A stretch of DNA of 64,000 nucleotides from Bacteroidota bacterium (GCA_023394415.1 JAEXAR010000043.1:1-64000), one strand, 5' to 3'. Shown: positions 8,269-16,727, counted from the first letter of the stretch. Notes: generated by a model from the sequence alone, not told the origin. Translations and numbers: made by a program.

Positions 8269-8793
8269 TTATTTCTTATCCGGAACAAAATCCAAGCTGA
8301 TAGAATTCATACAATAACGCATTCCTGTTGGTTCTGGTCCATCATTAAAAACGTGCCCTAAATGAGAGTCGCAACGTTTGCAAACCACTTCTATTCTTTC
8401 CATACCATACGAGGAATCGCGTTTGTAAGCCACTCCGTTTTTATCCGCTTCAAAAAAACTAGGCCAACCGCATGTTGACGCAAATTTCTGATCACTTTTA
8501 AATAAATGGTTTCCGCAGGCAGCACAATAATATTCACCTACCTCATCAAAATTGTTATACTTTCCTGTATGCGGACGCTCTGTTGCAGCCGTTCTTGCAA
8601 TATCATAAAGTTCTGGCGAAAGTACTTTTTTCCAGTCTTCATCATTCACATTTATCTTTGTGGTATCGGTTCTGGAGAAATATGGATTGTTTTTTGCTGA
8701 TTGATTTTCCATTGAAGCTGATTTAATAGGTTGATTCGTCTGCGAGCAAGCTTGCAGCAATGTAAGAAGGAGTATGAATTTTAACATCTTCAT
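8269..8793 (-). CDS. msrB: Peptide-methionine (R)-S-oxide reductase, lipoprotein form
   Basis: A 174-residue MsrB that reduces methionine-R-sulfoxide in proteins. The zinc cysteines are Cys90/Cys93 (CAAC) and Cys138/Cys141 (CKRC); the catalytic Cys161 lies in RYCMNS, and Cys108 in STCGWPSF is at the usual recycling position. Unlike cytosolic MsrB it starts with a lipoprotein signal ending LQAC (Cys16), so it should act in the periplasm or on the outer membrane, repairing envelope proteins after oxidative damage. Start could be Met1 or Met3 (both give a signal peptide). No msrA or reductant gene is next to it. Confidence 0.92.
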   Translation of the reverse strand: MKMLKFILLLTLLQACSQTNQPIKSASMENQSAKNNPYFSRTDTTKINVNDEDWKKVLSPELYDIARTAATERPHTGKYNNFDEVGEYYCAACGNHLFKSDQKFASTCGWPSFFEADKNGVAYKRDSSYGMERIEVVCKRCDSHLGHVFNDGPEPTGMRYCMNSISLDFVPDKK

Positions 8794-8866
8794 TTTGAAA
8801 GGATGAGAATGTGAAGTTGGAAGTTACTATTGTGTTTCCTCCACATTCCGCTTCAGCCAAATTTAC

Positions 8867-8874
8867 TAATTTTG
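8867..8874 (+). promoter_or_regulatory. Candidate -7 element, DUF445 gene
   Basis: TAATTTTG fits TAnnTTTG and ends only 6 nt before the ATG at 8881, so the transcript would have almost no leader. It also lies inside the longer reading frame that opens at 8830, arguing for the later start. Confidence 0.45.
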
Positions 8875-8880
8875 TTTTTA

Positions 8881-10125
8881 ATGAACAACGAGCAAAAACG
8901 CAAACAACTCCGCAAATACAAAGCATTCGCTACAGGGCTTTTTGTTCTGATGGCGGTTATCTTTGTGATAACAACCATTCTTCAGAAATCTGATAACTCT
9001 CACTGGATTGGTTATGTAAGAGCTTTCTCGGAGGCAGCAATGGTAGGAGCTTTAGCCGATTGGTTTGCAGTGACGGCTCTTTTTCATCATCCTTTGGGTT
9101 TGAAAATTCCGCACACCAATTTAATTCAGAACAAAAAAGAGCAAATTGGCGACAATCTTGGAAGTTTTGTGGTTGGGAATTTCCTATCTCCCCAAAACAT
9201 CCGCCCTTATATTTTAAAGCTAAAATTGTCTCATTTTGTAGGTGAATGGCTTTCAAAACAGCGAAATCAAGAATTACTAATTAAAGAAACTTCGGTAATT
9301 GTTTTGGATATTCTGCACAAACTGGATGATAAAGCGGTGGTGAATTTTATATCGAATAAAGCCAAAGAAATGTCTGAAGATTTGAAAATCAACCAAATTG
9401 TAGGCAACGGACTGGAATATATTTTGGAACGAAACGATCACCAAAAACTCATTACTTCCTTATCGAAACAGATAAAAGATTATGTGCTGAATAATCAGGA
9501 AATGGTGCGTGAAAGGGTGAAAAAAGAAAGTTTCGCATTAATTCCTAAGTTTGTAGACGATGCAATTGCTGATAAAATCACTTCCGGGCTTTCAAGATAT
9601 TTTGATGAAGTGGAAAACGATATTGAGCATTCTTTAAGACATGAGATTACCAAAAAACTTCTTGTTTTTTCTGAAGATTTGAAGGAAGATGAAAAATGGC
9701 AGGCTGAATTTCAAAGTATTAAAGACAGTTTCCTAAAAGAGGAAAAAATCCACCAATACTCACGAGATATTTGGAACTCCATTAAAAAATCAGTGACTAA
9801 AGAACTTGAAAACGAAGAATCTGCTTTAAAAAACTATATCCGTAAAAATATTGGAGAACTTTCTCATAACCTTCAGAATGATGAAAAACTTCAATACAAA
9901 ATCGACCATTGGATTCGCGTTACGGCTTATAAATACATCCTTAAAAATACACACCAATTCGGAGATTTAATCTCTTCAACTGTTGGCAATTGGGAAGGCA
10001 AGGAACTCTCCAACAAACTGGAACTGGAAGTGGGGAAAGACTTACAATTCATTCGTGTTAACGGAACTCTGGTTGGAGGTTTGGTTGGTTTGGTGATTTA
10101 TACCATTGTCCATTTTTTTATATAA
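8881..10125 (+). CDS. DUF445 family membrane protein
   Basis: A 414-residue protein of the DUF445 (YjiN/YheB-like) family of unknown function. A membrane segment lies at about residues 15-35, followed by the family hallmark GALADWFAVTALFHHPLG and the segment QNKKEQIGDNLGSFV, a long helical, charged middle, and a second hydrophobic segment at the extreme C-terminus (GGLVGLVIYTIVHFF). Both ends are thus membrane anchored with a large soluble middle. A frame is open from 8830, but the ATG at 8881 gives the normal N-terminus. Convergent with pyrD. Confidence 0.82.
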   Translation: MNNEQKRKQLRKYKAFATGLFVLMAVIFVITTILQKSDNSHWIGYVRAFSEAAMVGALADWFAVTALFHHPLGLKIPHTNLIQNKKEQIGDNLGSFVVGNFLSPQNIRPYILKLKLSHFVGEWLSKQRNQELLIKETSVIVLDILHKLDDKAVVNFISNKAKEMSEDLKINQIVGNGLEYILERNDHQKLITSLSKQIKDYVLNNQEMVRERVKKESFALIPKFVDDAIADKITSGLSRYFDEVENDIEHSLRHEITKKLLVFSEDLKEDEKWQAEFQSIKDSFLKEEKIHQYSRDIWNSIKKSVTKELENEESALKNYIRKNIGELSHNLQNDEKLQYKIDHWIRVTAYKYILKNTHQFGDLISSTVGNWEGKELSNKLELEVGKDLQFIRVNGTLVGGLVGLVIYTIVHFFI

Positions 10126-10152
10126 TCTCTCATCGATTTAATGAGAAAAATT

Positions 10153-10180
10153 TCATTCTGTCTCGTCACATTCAGAATGA
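10153..10180. repeat. Imperfect intergenic hairpin, REP-like
   Basis: TCATTCTG (10153-10160) and CAGAATGA (10173-10180) form an 8-bp stem with a 12-nt loop between convergent genes. The arms share the core TTCAGAATGA with the repeat at 39292-39320. No T-run follows. Confidence 0.5.
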
Positions 10181-10187
10181 GAAGCTC

Positions 10188-11195
10188 CTAATAGCTTTCT
10201 AAGATTTTTTGGTTAATATCTTTAATCAATTTCGGACCTTCGTAAATAAATCCTGTGTATAATTGTACCAAACTTGCGCCGGCTTCTAATTTTTCAAGAG
10301 CATCTTCTGCTGTGTGAATGCCACCAACACCAATGATTGGAAATGCTTGTCCACTTTTTTCAGAAAGAAAACGAATCACTTCTGTAGAACGCTTCGTTAA
10401 AGGTTTCCCAGAAAGTCCACCAGTTTCTTTTTTATTTTCAGATTTTAAGCCTTCACGGGAAAGGGTTGTGTTTGTAGCAATAACGCCTGCGATTTTAGTT
10501 TCTTTTACAATATCAATAATGTCAAGAAGTTGTTCATCAGTTAAATCCGGAGCGATTTTTAGAAGAATTGGCTTCTGTTTAGGTTCCGAGAGATTCATTT
10601 TTTGAAGCTCACCTAAAAGTTTCGTTAAAGGCTCCTTGTCCTGAAGTTCTCTTAAATTAGGCGTATTCGGAGAAGAAACATTCACTACGAAATAATCTAC
10701 ATAATCAACCAGTTTTTCAAAACAAATTTTGTAATCATTTACAGCTTCTTCGTTTGGTGTTATCTTGTTTTTGCCAATATTTCCGCCGATAAGAACGCCT
10801 TTATTGTTCTTCAAACGTTCTACTGCAGCATCAACTCCACCGTTGTTGAAGCCCATTCTGTTGATGATTCCCGAATCTTCGATCAGTCTAAAAAGTCTTT
10901 TTTTATCATTCCCGGGTTGTGCTTTGGGTGTGAGTGTCCCAATTTCGATAAAACCAAATCCTAAATCTGAAAGTTCTTTGAAAGCGATAGCGTCTTTATC
11001 TAAACCTGCAGCTAAACCAACAGGGTTTTTGAATTTTAACCCAAAAACTTCACGTTCCAAACGAGGGTCTTCAAAAGGTTTTCCAAGAAAATATTTGGAT
11101 AAGAAGCCGAAATTTTTCAGCAGTGAAAAGGTAAGATGGTGGGCTTTCTCAGGATCAAGATTAAACAGGAAAGACCTGATGATGCTTTTATACAT
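10188..11195 (-). CDS. pyrD: Dihydroorotate dehydrogenase (quinone), class 2
   Basis: A 335-residue class 2 enzyme that oxidises dihydroorotate to orotate with FMN and passes electrons to quinone, step four of pyrimidine synthesis. The N-terminal helices (residues 1-40, MYKSIIRSFLFNLDPEKAHH) form the membrane-associated quinone tunnel typical of class 2. Other signatures: NPVGLAAGLDKD, the catalytic-loop serine in NVSSPNTPNLR near residue 175 (class 2 uses Ser, class 1 Cys), and FMN phosphate segments GVGGIHTAEDA and LYTGFIYEGP at the C-terminus. It has its own promoter at 11213-11242. No other pyr gene is adjacent. Confidence 0.96.
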   Translation of the reverse strand: MYKSIIRSFLFNLDPEKAHHLTFSLLKNFGFLSKYFLGKPFEDPRLEREVFGLKFKNPVGLAAGLDKDAIAFKELSDLGFGFIEIGTLTPKAQPGNDKKRLFRLIEDSGIINRMGFNNGGVDAAVERLKNNKGVLIGGNIGKNKITPNEEAVNDYKICFEKLVDYVDYFVVNVSSPNTPNLRELQDKEPLTKLLGELQKMNLSEPKQKPILLKIAPDLTDEQLLDIIDIVKETKIAGVIATNTTLSREGLKSENKKETGGLSGKPLTKRSTEVIRFLSEKSGQAFPIIGVGGIHTAEDALEKLEAGASLVQLYTGFIYEGPKLIKDINQKILESY

Positions 11196-11212
11196 TAGAA
11201 AAAGAGGTTTTG

Positions 11213-11242
11213 CAAATTTACTTAATTTAGATATTAATCAAA
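11213..11242 (-). promoter_or_regulatory. Promoter of pyrD
   Basis: Minus strand TTTG (11239-11242), spacer of 18 nt, TAAATTTG (11213-11220), about 18 nt before the start codon. One of the best consensus matches in the window. Confidence 0.62.
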
Positions 11243-11277
11243 AGCTGGAAAGATGATAATTCAAATAAATTTTTAAA

Positions 11278-11285
11278 TAAATTTG
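11278..11285 (+). promoter_or_regulatory. Candidate -7 element, first DUF389 gene
   Basis: TAAATTTG, 16 nt before the ATG at 11301; it covers the alternative TTG start at 11283. Confidence 0.45.
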
Positions 11286-11300
11286 TTTAAAAGCAAAATA

Positions 11301-12161
11301 ATGCCTTATAACTTTAAAAACACACTGCGTCTTCCGAAAGAAGAAGATGAAACACAAACCTACGCCGAGATAGAAGAAGGCGTGTATTTTCGGGGACACA
11401 ATCTTTGGCTATTGGTACTTTCTATGGGTATTGCGTGTGTAGGTTTAAACATCAACTCTCCGGCAGCAGTAATTGGCGCTATGCTTATTTCTCCATTAAT
11501 GGGACCAATTGTAGGCGTGGCATTTGGACTCTCAATAAAAGATAAAGGCCTTATAAAACTTTCTGTGTGGAACTGGGCTATTATGGTAGGAACCGGACTT
11601 TTAGCTTCTACGTTTTATTTTATTATCACCCCTTTTCATTCGGAAACCTCACAACTTGCAGCGTTTAAAGATGCTACGGTTTTCGATTGTTTCCTGGCTC
11701 TTTTTGGGGGATTTGCATGGTTTTTGGGCATTACGAGAAAAGAAGCGATTAAGGTAATTGCTGGTGTTGCTGTTGCTACAGCATGTATCCCTCCACTTTG
11801 CACGGCTGGTTATGGTTTGGCTAATATGAATTGGGAATATTTTTTCGGCGGTCTTTATTTCTATCTTATTAATTGTGTGTTTATTGGTGTTGCCACTTGG
11901 ATTTCAAGCATCGTTCTTGGTTACCAAAGGTATTATCTGGAAAAAGATAATAAAATGAACAAAAGTGCTTCAATCCTTGTAACCGTACTTTCAATTTTGG
12001 CTGTATTACCAAGCCTTTTCTTTACCATTAAAAAATGGAATGACGAAAATTTGAAACAACGTGCCGATAACTATATTAAGCTTATTCAGGATAAAAATCC
12101 TGAGATTGCTATTGTACCTATAAAGCTTTTGAGAAAGAAAAAAAGAAATACCTTGATATAA
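11301..12161 (+). CDS. DUF389 membrane protein, C-terminus cut short by a frameshift
   Basis: A 286-residue product of the DUF389 family, a multi-spanning inner-membrane protein of unknown function. The hallmark GLNINSPAAVIGAMLISPLMGPIVG-type region is at about residues 50-75 and IAGVAVATACIPPLCTAGYG-type region near 155-175. Five or six membrane segments are visible. The frame ends soon after the A7 run at 12138-12144; the frame one base back continues for about 70 family-like residues to 12370, so the natural product is probably about 356 residues. An upstream TTG (11283) overlaps the -7 element, so the ATG at 11301 is used. A second, intact DUF389 gene lies at 54540. Confidence 0.8.
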   Translation: MPYNFKNTLRLPKEEDETQTYAEIEEGVYFRGHNLWLLVLSMGIACVGLNINSPAAVIGAMLISPLMGPIVGVAFGLSIKDKGLIKLSVWNWAIMVGTGLLASTFYFIITPFHSETSQLAAFKDATVFDCFLALFGGFAWFLGITRKEAIKVIAGVAVATACIPPLCTAGYGLANMNWEYFFGGLYFYLINCVFIGVATWISSIVLGYQRYYLEKDNKMNKSASILVTVLSILAVLPSLFFTIKKWNDENLKQRADNYIKLIQDKNPEIAIVPIKLLRKKKRNTLI

Positions 12162-12370
12162 CAATCCTTAACGACAGCTCTTTCATCCCTAAAAATCAAC
12201 TTATGCAACACGATTCTTTGGTAAAAGACATCAATTTGATTTGGCACTATTCCAAAACTTCGGGCGACAACAACCAGATTAATTATCTTCAGGATCAAAT
12301 TAATGCATTAAGGTTGCAACTCGAAAATCAAAAAAATCAAAATATTCGTATCGAGAAGGGGAAAAAATAA
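12104..12370 (+). pseudogene. Out-of-frame C-terminal part of the DUF389 gene
   Basis: This frame is open from just after a TGA at 12101-12103 to a TAA at 12368-12370. From 12158 it reads as a plausible protein tail (ITILNDSSFIPKNQL..., ending in a Gln/Asn-rich helix with INALRLQLENQ) and has no start codon context of its own. Joining it to the upstream frame needs a -1 shift (or one extra A) at AAAAAAAG, 12138-12145. It may be a genuine mutation, a homopolymer sequencing error, or a slippage site. Confidence 0.75.
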
Positions 12371-12460
12371 TAAAATTAGGCGGTTTATAATGCTTTTATA
12401 CTTTGAAAATAGATTAGGCAATCATAAAATCATTAAGTTTCATTAGTGCTTAAAATTCCC

Positions 12461-12468
12461 TATTTTTG
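12461..12468 (+). promoter_or_regulatory. Candidate -7 element, glyS
   Basis: TATTTTTG, 19 nt before the ATG at 12488 and inside the longer frame opening at 12446, which argues for the later start. Confidence 0.5.
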
Positions 12469-12487
12469 CACAAATTCTATTACGATT

Positions 12488-14029
12488 ATGGCAAAGCAGG
12501 AAGATGTTTTCAAGAAGGTGATTTCTCACGCTAAAGAATACGGTTTTATTTTTCCAAGTTCAGAAATATATGATGGATTATCAGCCGTTTACGATTACGG
12601 ACAAAATGGGGCTGAACTAAAGAACAACATTAAACAATACTGGTGGAAAGCAATGGTACAGCTTAACGATAATATTGTTGGGATTGATTCTGCCATCTTA
12701 ATGCACCCTACTACTTGGAAAGCTTCAGGACACGTTGATGCTTTCAATGATCCTTTAATTGATAATAAGGATTCTAAAAAGCGTTTCCGTGCAGACGTTT
12801 TAATTGAAGATTACTGTGCAAAATTGGAAGACAAAGCACAAAAAGAAATAGATAAAGCAGCCAAGAGATTTGGCGACGCTTTCGATAAAGAACAATTTGA
12901 AAACACCAATGAGCGCGTATTAGAATACCGTAAAAAATACAGAGCCATACTCTCCAGAATGGCAATGTCTTTGGAAAATGAAGATCTAGCAGATGTAAAA
13001 GCTTTAATAGAAGAGCTGGAAATTGCAGATCCTGACACCGGCTCTAAAAACTGGACTGATGTAAGACAGTTTAATCTCATGTTTGGCACAAAACTCGGCG
13101 CTTCCGCAGATAATGCGATGGATCTTTACCTACGTCCTGAAACAGCACAAGGGATTTTTGTAAACTTCTTGAATGTACAGAAAACTTCGAGACACAAATT
13201 GCCTTTCGGTATTGCACAAATTGGTAAGGCTTTTAGAAATGAGATTGTTGCAAGACAATTCATCTTCAGAATGAGAGAGTTCGAGCAGATGGAAATGCAG
13301 TTCTTCGTACAACCGGGAACCGAACTGAAACAATACGAAGAATGGAAACAAAAACGTCTCAATTGGCATTTGGCACTTGGTTTAGGAGAAGAAAATTATC
13401 GTTTCCACGATCACGAAAAACTGGCTCATTACGCTAATGCTGCCGCTGATATTGAATTCAAATTCCCATTTGGATTTAAGGAATTGGAAGGTATTCACTC
13501 CAGAACCGATTTTGATTTAAATGCTCACGAGCAGTATTCCGGAAGAAAACTTCAATATTTTGATCCTGAAAGAAACGAGAATTACGTTCCATATGTTGTA
13601 GAAACTTCAATAGGATTAGACAGAATGTTTCTGGCTTTGATGTCGCATTGTCTTAAAGACGAGGTTTTGGAAGATGGCTCCGAAAGAACCGTACTTTCTC
13701 TTCCGCCAGCTCTTGCTCCGGTAAAAGCAGCCATTCTCCCTTTGATGAAAAAAGACGGACTTGGTGAATATGCTGAAAAAATCTTTAATGATCTGAAATA
13801 TGATTTCAATCTTATTTACGAAGAAAAAGACAGTATTGGGAAGCGTTACAGAAGAAATGACGCAATTGGAACACCGTTCTGCATCACCATTGATCACGAA
13901 ACTTTAACAGATCACACAGTAACTTTAAGAGATAGAGATACTATGAATCAGGAGCGCGTTGCCGTTTCAGAATTAAGAAGAATTATCGACGAAAAAACCA
14001 ATTTCAGAAATCTTCTTTCTAAAATTTAA
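12488..14029 (+). CDS. glyS: Glycine--tRNA ligase, alpha2 (eukaryote/archaea-like) type
   Basis: A 513-residue class II aminoacyl-tRNA synthetase that charges tRNA-Gly. It is the single-chain dimer type, not the alpha2beta2 GlyQ/GlyS type. Seen: N-terminal MAKQEDVFKKVISHAKEYGF, motif-1 region with SGHVDAFNDPL, the motif 2 area FRNEIVARQFIFRMREFEQME, the motif 3 area ETSIGLDRMFLALMSH, and the C-terminal anticodon-binding domain from about 410 on (APVKAAILPLMKKDGL). The frame opens at 12446, but the promoter position and family start point to 12488. A strong terminator follows. Confidence 0.95.
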   Translation: MAKQEDVFKKVISHAKEYGFIFPSSEIYDGLSAVYDYGQNGAELKNNIKQYWWKAMVQLNDNIVGIDSAILMHPTTWKASGHVDAFNDPLIDNKDSKKRFRADVLIEDYCAKLEDKAQKEIDKAAKRFGDAFDKEQFENTNERVLEYRKKYRAILSRMAMSLENEDLADVKALIEELEIADPDTGSKNWTDVRQFNLMFGTKLGASADNAMDLYLRPETAQGIFVNFLNVQKTSRHKLPFGIAQIGKAFRNEIVARQFIFRMREFEQMEMQFFVQPGTELKQYEEWKQKRLNWHLALGLGEENYRFHDHEKLAHYANAAADIEFKFPFGFKELEGIHSRTDFDLNAHEQYSGRKLQYFDPERNENYVPYVVETSIGLDRMFLALMSHCLKDEVLEDGSERTVLSLPPALAPVKAAILPLMKKDGLGEYAEKIFNDLKYDFNLIYEEKDSIGKRYRRNDAIGTPFCITIDHETLTDHTVTLRDRDTMNQERVAVSELRRIIDEKTNFRNLLSKI

Positions 14030-14051
14030 CTCTATAAAAATATTAATACAG

Positions 14052-14070
14052 GCTCCGAATATTTCGGAGC
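14052..14070 (+). terminator. Terminator of glyS
   Basis: 8-bp perfect stem GCTCCGAA / TTCGGAGC with a 3-nt loop followed by T7. Confidence 0.9.
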
Positions 14071-14079
14071 TTTTTTTAT

Positions 14080-14087
14080 TAAATTTG
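14080..14087 (+). promoter_or_regulatory. Candidate -7 element, serine hydrolase gene
   Basis: TAAATTTG, 17 nt before the ATG at 14104, directly after the glyS terminator. Confidence 0.45.
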
Positions 14088-14103
14088 TTTAAAATCAACA
14101 CCA

Positions 14104-15234
14104 ATGAAATTTTTAAAAGGAGTTCTGTTTTCTGCTGCGGCCATTATACTCCTCGCCTATATTACAGGAACCAATTATCTTTTTAAAGGCATTGCAAAAA
14201 CTTATTTGAGAGGTGAAAACAGTGCTACTATTAATGATGGTAGTCTTTTCCCAAGTCATAAAGTTGTAGGCGCTGTAGCAAAACCTTGGCAAAAAGATGA
14301 ACAGTACAACAGAAAAAAACTACCTCAACTACTCTTAAGTGATTTAAATAATACCAAAACAGCCTCACTCCTCATCGTAAAAAACGGAAAACTACTTCAC
14401 GAAGAATATTGGGATGGTTATACGAAAGATACCAAAACCAATTCTTTCTCAATGGCTAAAGCCGTTACTGTAATGCTTTTAGGGAACGCGATTGATGATA
14501 AACTAATTCAATCTGAAAATCAATATTTCTATAACTTTTTTCCTCAATTTAAAAATAAACAGTTTGGGCAAAAACTCACTTTGGAGCATCTCGCCAAGAT
14601 GGAAGCGGGTTTAGATTGGGATGAGGATTACAAAAATCCTTTCTCTCCAAACGCAAAAGCCTATTATGGCAACAGTCTGTCAGAAGCCGTTTTACAAAAG
14701 AACTTTAAGGAAAATCCGGGAACAAATTTCGAATATCAAAGTGGCTCTACACAATTATTGGGTTTTGCAATCGGAAAAGCAGCCAAAATGCCTCTGGCAG
14801 ATTATCTTTCCAAGAAAATATGGAAACCCTTGGGTATGGAACGCAATGCTGAATGGAATACGGATGAAAACGGTGTTGAAAAAACATTCTGCTGTATCAA
14901 TGCCATTCCACGTGACTTTGCCAAACTTGGGCAATTGATGTTAAACGACGGAAAAGTAGATTCACTACAGCTAGTCAATAAAAATTTTGTTCAAAAAATG
15001 CGCACCCCAACCAAACTATCCAACGAAGCTTACGGTATGGGAATTTGGATTAATAATGATGCTAAATACAAACACTATTATTTCTGGGGAATGCTTGGTC
15101 AATACATCATCATTGTTCCTGAAAAACAAATGGTTATCGTAAGAACCGGCAGCTATGACAATCAACCAAAAGATAAAAAAGGCAGACCAAAACAGGTAGA
15201 ATTTTTGGTGAATCAGATTATTGAAAATTATTAA
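14104..15234 (+). CDS. Serine hydrolase, class C beta-lactamase/esterase family
   Basis: A 376-residue membrane-anchored protein with a beta-lactamase-type (penicillin-binding-fold) domain. Residues 4-27 form a hydrophobic anchor. The active-site motif S-x-x-K is S116-M-A-K119; the second motif is Y211-Q-S, where class C enzymes have Y-x-N, and HYYFWGMLGQ near residue 325 stands in the third-motif region. The Y-x-S variation makes a true beta-lactamase less likely than an esterase, D-aminopeptidase or carboxypeptidase. Oriented to the periplasm. It lies alone between two promoters, so context gives no function. Confidence 0.82.
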   Translation: MKFLKGVLFSAAAIILLAYITGTNYLFKGIAKTYLRGENSATINDGSLFPSHKVVGAVAKPWQKDEQYNRKKLPQLLLSDLNNTKTASLLIVKNGKLLHEEYWDGYTKDTKTNSFSMAKAVTVMLLGNAIDDKLIQSENQYFYNFFPQFKNKQFGQKLTLEHLAKMEAGLDWDEDYKNPFSPNAKAYYGNSLSEAVLQKNFKENPGTNFEYQSGSTQLLGFAIGKAAKMPLADYLSKKIWKPLGMERNAEWNTDENGVEKTFCCINAIPRDFAKLGQLMLNDGKVDSLQLVNKNFVQKMRTPTKLSNEAYGMGIWINNDAKYKHYYFWGMLGQYIIIVPEKQMVIVRTGSYDNQPKDKKGRPKQVEFLVNQIIENY

Positions 15235-15305
15235 ACCACCTCCCTTAATACTAACGTCCGATTATGATAGTATTGCACTTAGCCGTAATATAAATTTGGG
15301 CAATT

Positions 15306-15343
15306 TTTTGTAAAGCCAAGCTTCTCCCAAGTTTTTTACAAAA
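15306..15343. repeat. Inverted repeat flanking the palindromic element
   Basis: TTTTGTAAA (15306-15314) and TTTACAAAA (15335-15343), 9 bp perfect, next to the larger element at 15346-15415. Confidence 0.45.
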
Positions 15344-15345
15344 CC

Positions 15346-15415
15346 GGGCTATACGTTACAATCTTTTGTGCCTCGCTTTTACCTGTCTTTACAAAAGGAT
15401 TTCCACTTCTATCCC
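15346..15415 (-). repeat. Imperfect palindromic intergenic repeat, copy A
   Basis: About 70 bp between the serine hydrolase gene and sufS. Read on the minus strand it has TGGAAATCCTTTTG (15392-15405), a variable middle, then CAAAAGATTG (15359-15368). The same two blocks in the same order occur on the plus strand at 25217-25264. The outer arms (GGGATAG..., ...TATAGCCC) also pair imperfectly. It is the main content of the 228-bp gap 15235-15462. Confidence 0.7.
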
Positions 15416-15434
15416 TATTGCGAAAAATATTCCG

Positions 15435-15442
15435 TAAATTTG
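15435..15442 (+). promoter_or_regulatory. Candidate -7 element, sufS
   Basis: TAAATTTG, 21 nt before the ATG at 15463. Confidence 0.45.
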
Positions 15443-15462
15443 AACCATTCTAAATAAGAGTA

Positions 15463-16683
15463 ATGTTCGATATACAAAATATACGTTCCCAATTCCCCAT
15501 TCTTGAGCAGCAAATCAACGGCAAACCTTTGGTTTATCTAGACAATGCTGCAACATCACAGAAACCCTTTTCAGTGCTTAATGCTTGGGAAAATTATTAT
15601 AAAACACTCAACGCCAATGTTCATCGTGGTATCCATACCTTAAGTCAGTTAGCAACCGAGGAAATGGAACTTTCTAGAAGAAAAATCCAAAAATTCATTA
15701 ACGCCAAACACGAATATGAGGTTATTTTCACCAGAGGAACAACCGAAAGCATCAACCTTTTGGCTTATGCTTTAACCAATGAAATAAAATCCGGTGATGA
15801 AATCATCATTTCACATCTGGAACACCATTCCAACATTGTTCCGTGGCAAATGCTCTGCGAAAGAACCGGCGCTGTACTGAAAGTTATTCCGATGGATGAA
15901 AACGGAATTCTTCAGCTCGATTTTTTAGATTATAACCTTAACGAAAAAACTAAAATCATCTCTGTAAATCAGGTTTCAAATGCTTTGGGAATCGTGAATC
16001 CGATTGAGGAGATAATTTCAAAAGTTAGAAAAAATTCCAACGCTTACATCGTGATAGATGGTGCACAATCAGCACCTCATTTCAAAATTGATGTTCAGAA
16101 AATGGACTGTGATTTCTTTGCGTTTTCGGGACATAAGATGTATGCACCAATGGGAGTAGGAATTCTTTACGGAAAAGAAGACATTTTAAGAAAAATACAG
16201 CCTTTTCACGGTGGTGGCGAAATGATTGAAAGGTGTTCTTTTGATAAAACCACTTATGCAGATTTGCCTTTTAAATTTGAAGCAGGAACACCAAATGTAG
16301 GCGGAAATATTGCTTTGGGTGCAGCTGTAGATTTTATTGAAAGTATTGGCCACGACAACCTTCAAAATCACGAAAATGCACTTTTAGATTACGCTCAAAA
16401 ACAGCTTTTTGAAATTGAAAATCTGAAAATATACGGAGAAAAAGCAAAAAGAGTTGGCGTTGTATCCTTCACTTTGGAAGGCGCGGGAATTGCATCCGAT
16501 ACGGGAATGATTCTCGATAAAATGGGAATTGCCGTAAGAACCGGACATCACTGTACCCAACCTATTATGGATTTTTTTAATATTGCCGGTACCGTGCGTG
16601 CAAGTTTTGCAGTTTATAATACTTTTGAGGAAATTGATGCTCTTGTGGAAGGCGTAAAGAAGGCGCAGAGCATGCTCATGTAA
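15463..16683 (+). CDS. sufS: Cysteine desulfurase, SufS type
   Basis: A 406-residue pyridoxal-phosphate enzyme that removes sulfur from cysteine as a persulfide for Fe-S cluster assembly. The PLP lysine is Lys225 in SGHKMYAP; the PLP-stacking His lies in HLEHHSNIVPWQ (around 120); the catalytic Cys364 sits in RTGHHCTQP, the short-loop, SufS-like (group II) arrangement. Length and start are standard. The rest of a suf operon (sufB, C, D, E) is not adjacent in this window, so the gene stands alone with its own promoter and a strong terminator. Confidence 0.93.
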   Translation: MFDIQNIRSQFPILEQQINGKPLVYLDNAATSQKPFSVLNAWENYYKTLNANVHRGIHTLSQLATEEMELSRRKIQKFINAKHEYEVIFTRGTTESINLLAYALTNEIKSGDEIIISHLEHHSNIVPWQMLCERTGAVLKVIPMDENGILQLDFLDYNLNEKTKIISVNQVSNALGIVNPIEEIISKVRKNSNAYIVIDGAQSAPHFKIDVQKMDCDFFAFSGHKMYAPMGVGILYGKEDILRKIQPFHGGGEMIERCSFDKTTYADLPFKFEAGTPNVGGNIALGAAVDFIESIGHDNLQNHENALLDYAQKQLFEIENLKIYGEKAKRVGVVSFTLEGAGIASDTGMILDKMGIAVRTGHHCTQPIMDFFNIAGTVRASFAVYNTFEEIDALVEGVKKAQSMLM

Positions 16684-16697
16684 TATCCAATAATAAT

Positions 16698-16727
16698 AAA
16701 AGCGTTTCAATTGTTTGAAACGCTTTT
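16698..16727. terminator. Bidirectional terminator between sufS and the lipoprotein gene
   Basis: 13-bp perfect stem AAAAGCGTTTCAA / TTGAAACGCTTTT with a 4-nt loop, T-run after; it serves two convergent genes. Confidence 0.9.

Noticed and set aside
12138..12145. Classical ribosomal -1 frameshift heptamer
   Set aside because: In the zero frame the heptamer reads G AAA AAA, which breaks the X-XXY-YYZ rule at the P site; slippage by RNA polymerase, mutation or sequencing error are more likely.
12446..12487. Longer N-terminus for glycyl-tRNA synthetase
   Set aside because: The extra 14 residues overlap a TAnnTTTG element and do not fit the family start at MAKQED.
14104..15234. Antibiotic-resistance beta-lactamase
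   Set aside because: The S-x-x-K is present but the second motif is Y-x-S and the protein has a retained membrane anchor; a general serine hydrolase is the safer call.
15235..15462. Possible CRISPR-like or multi-repeat array in the gap before sufS
   Set aside because: Only inverted, not direct, repeats; two arms form one palindromic element that recurs singly at 25.2 kb.
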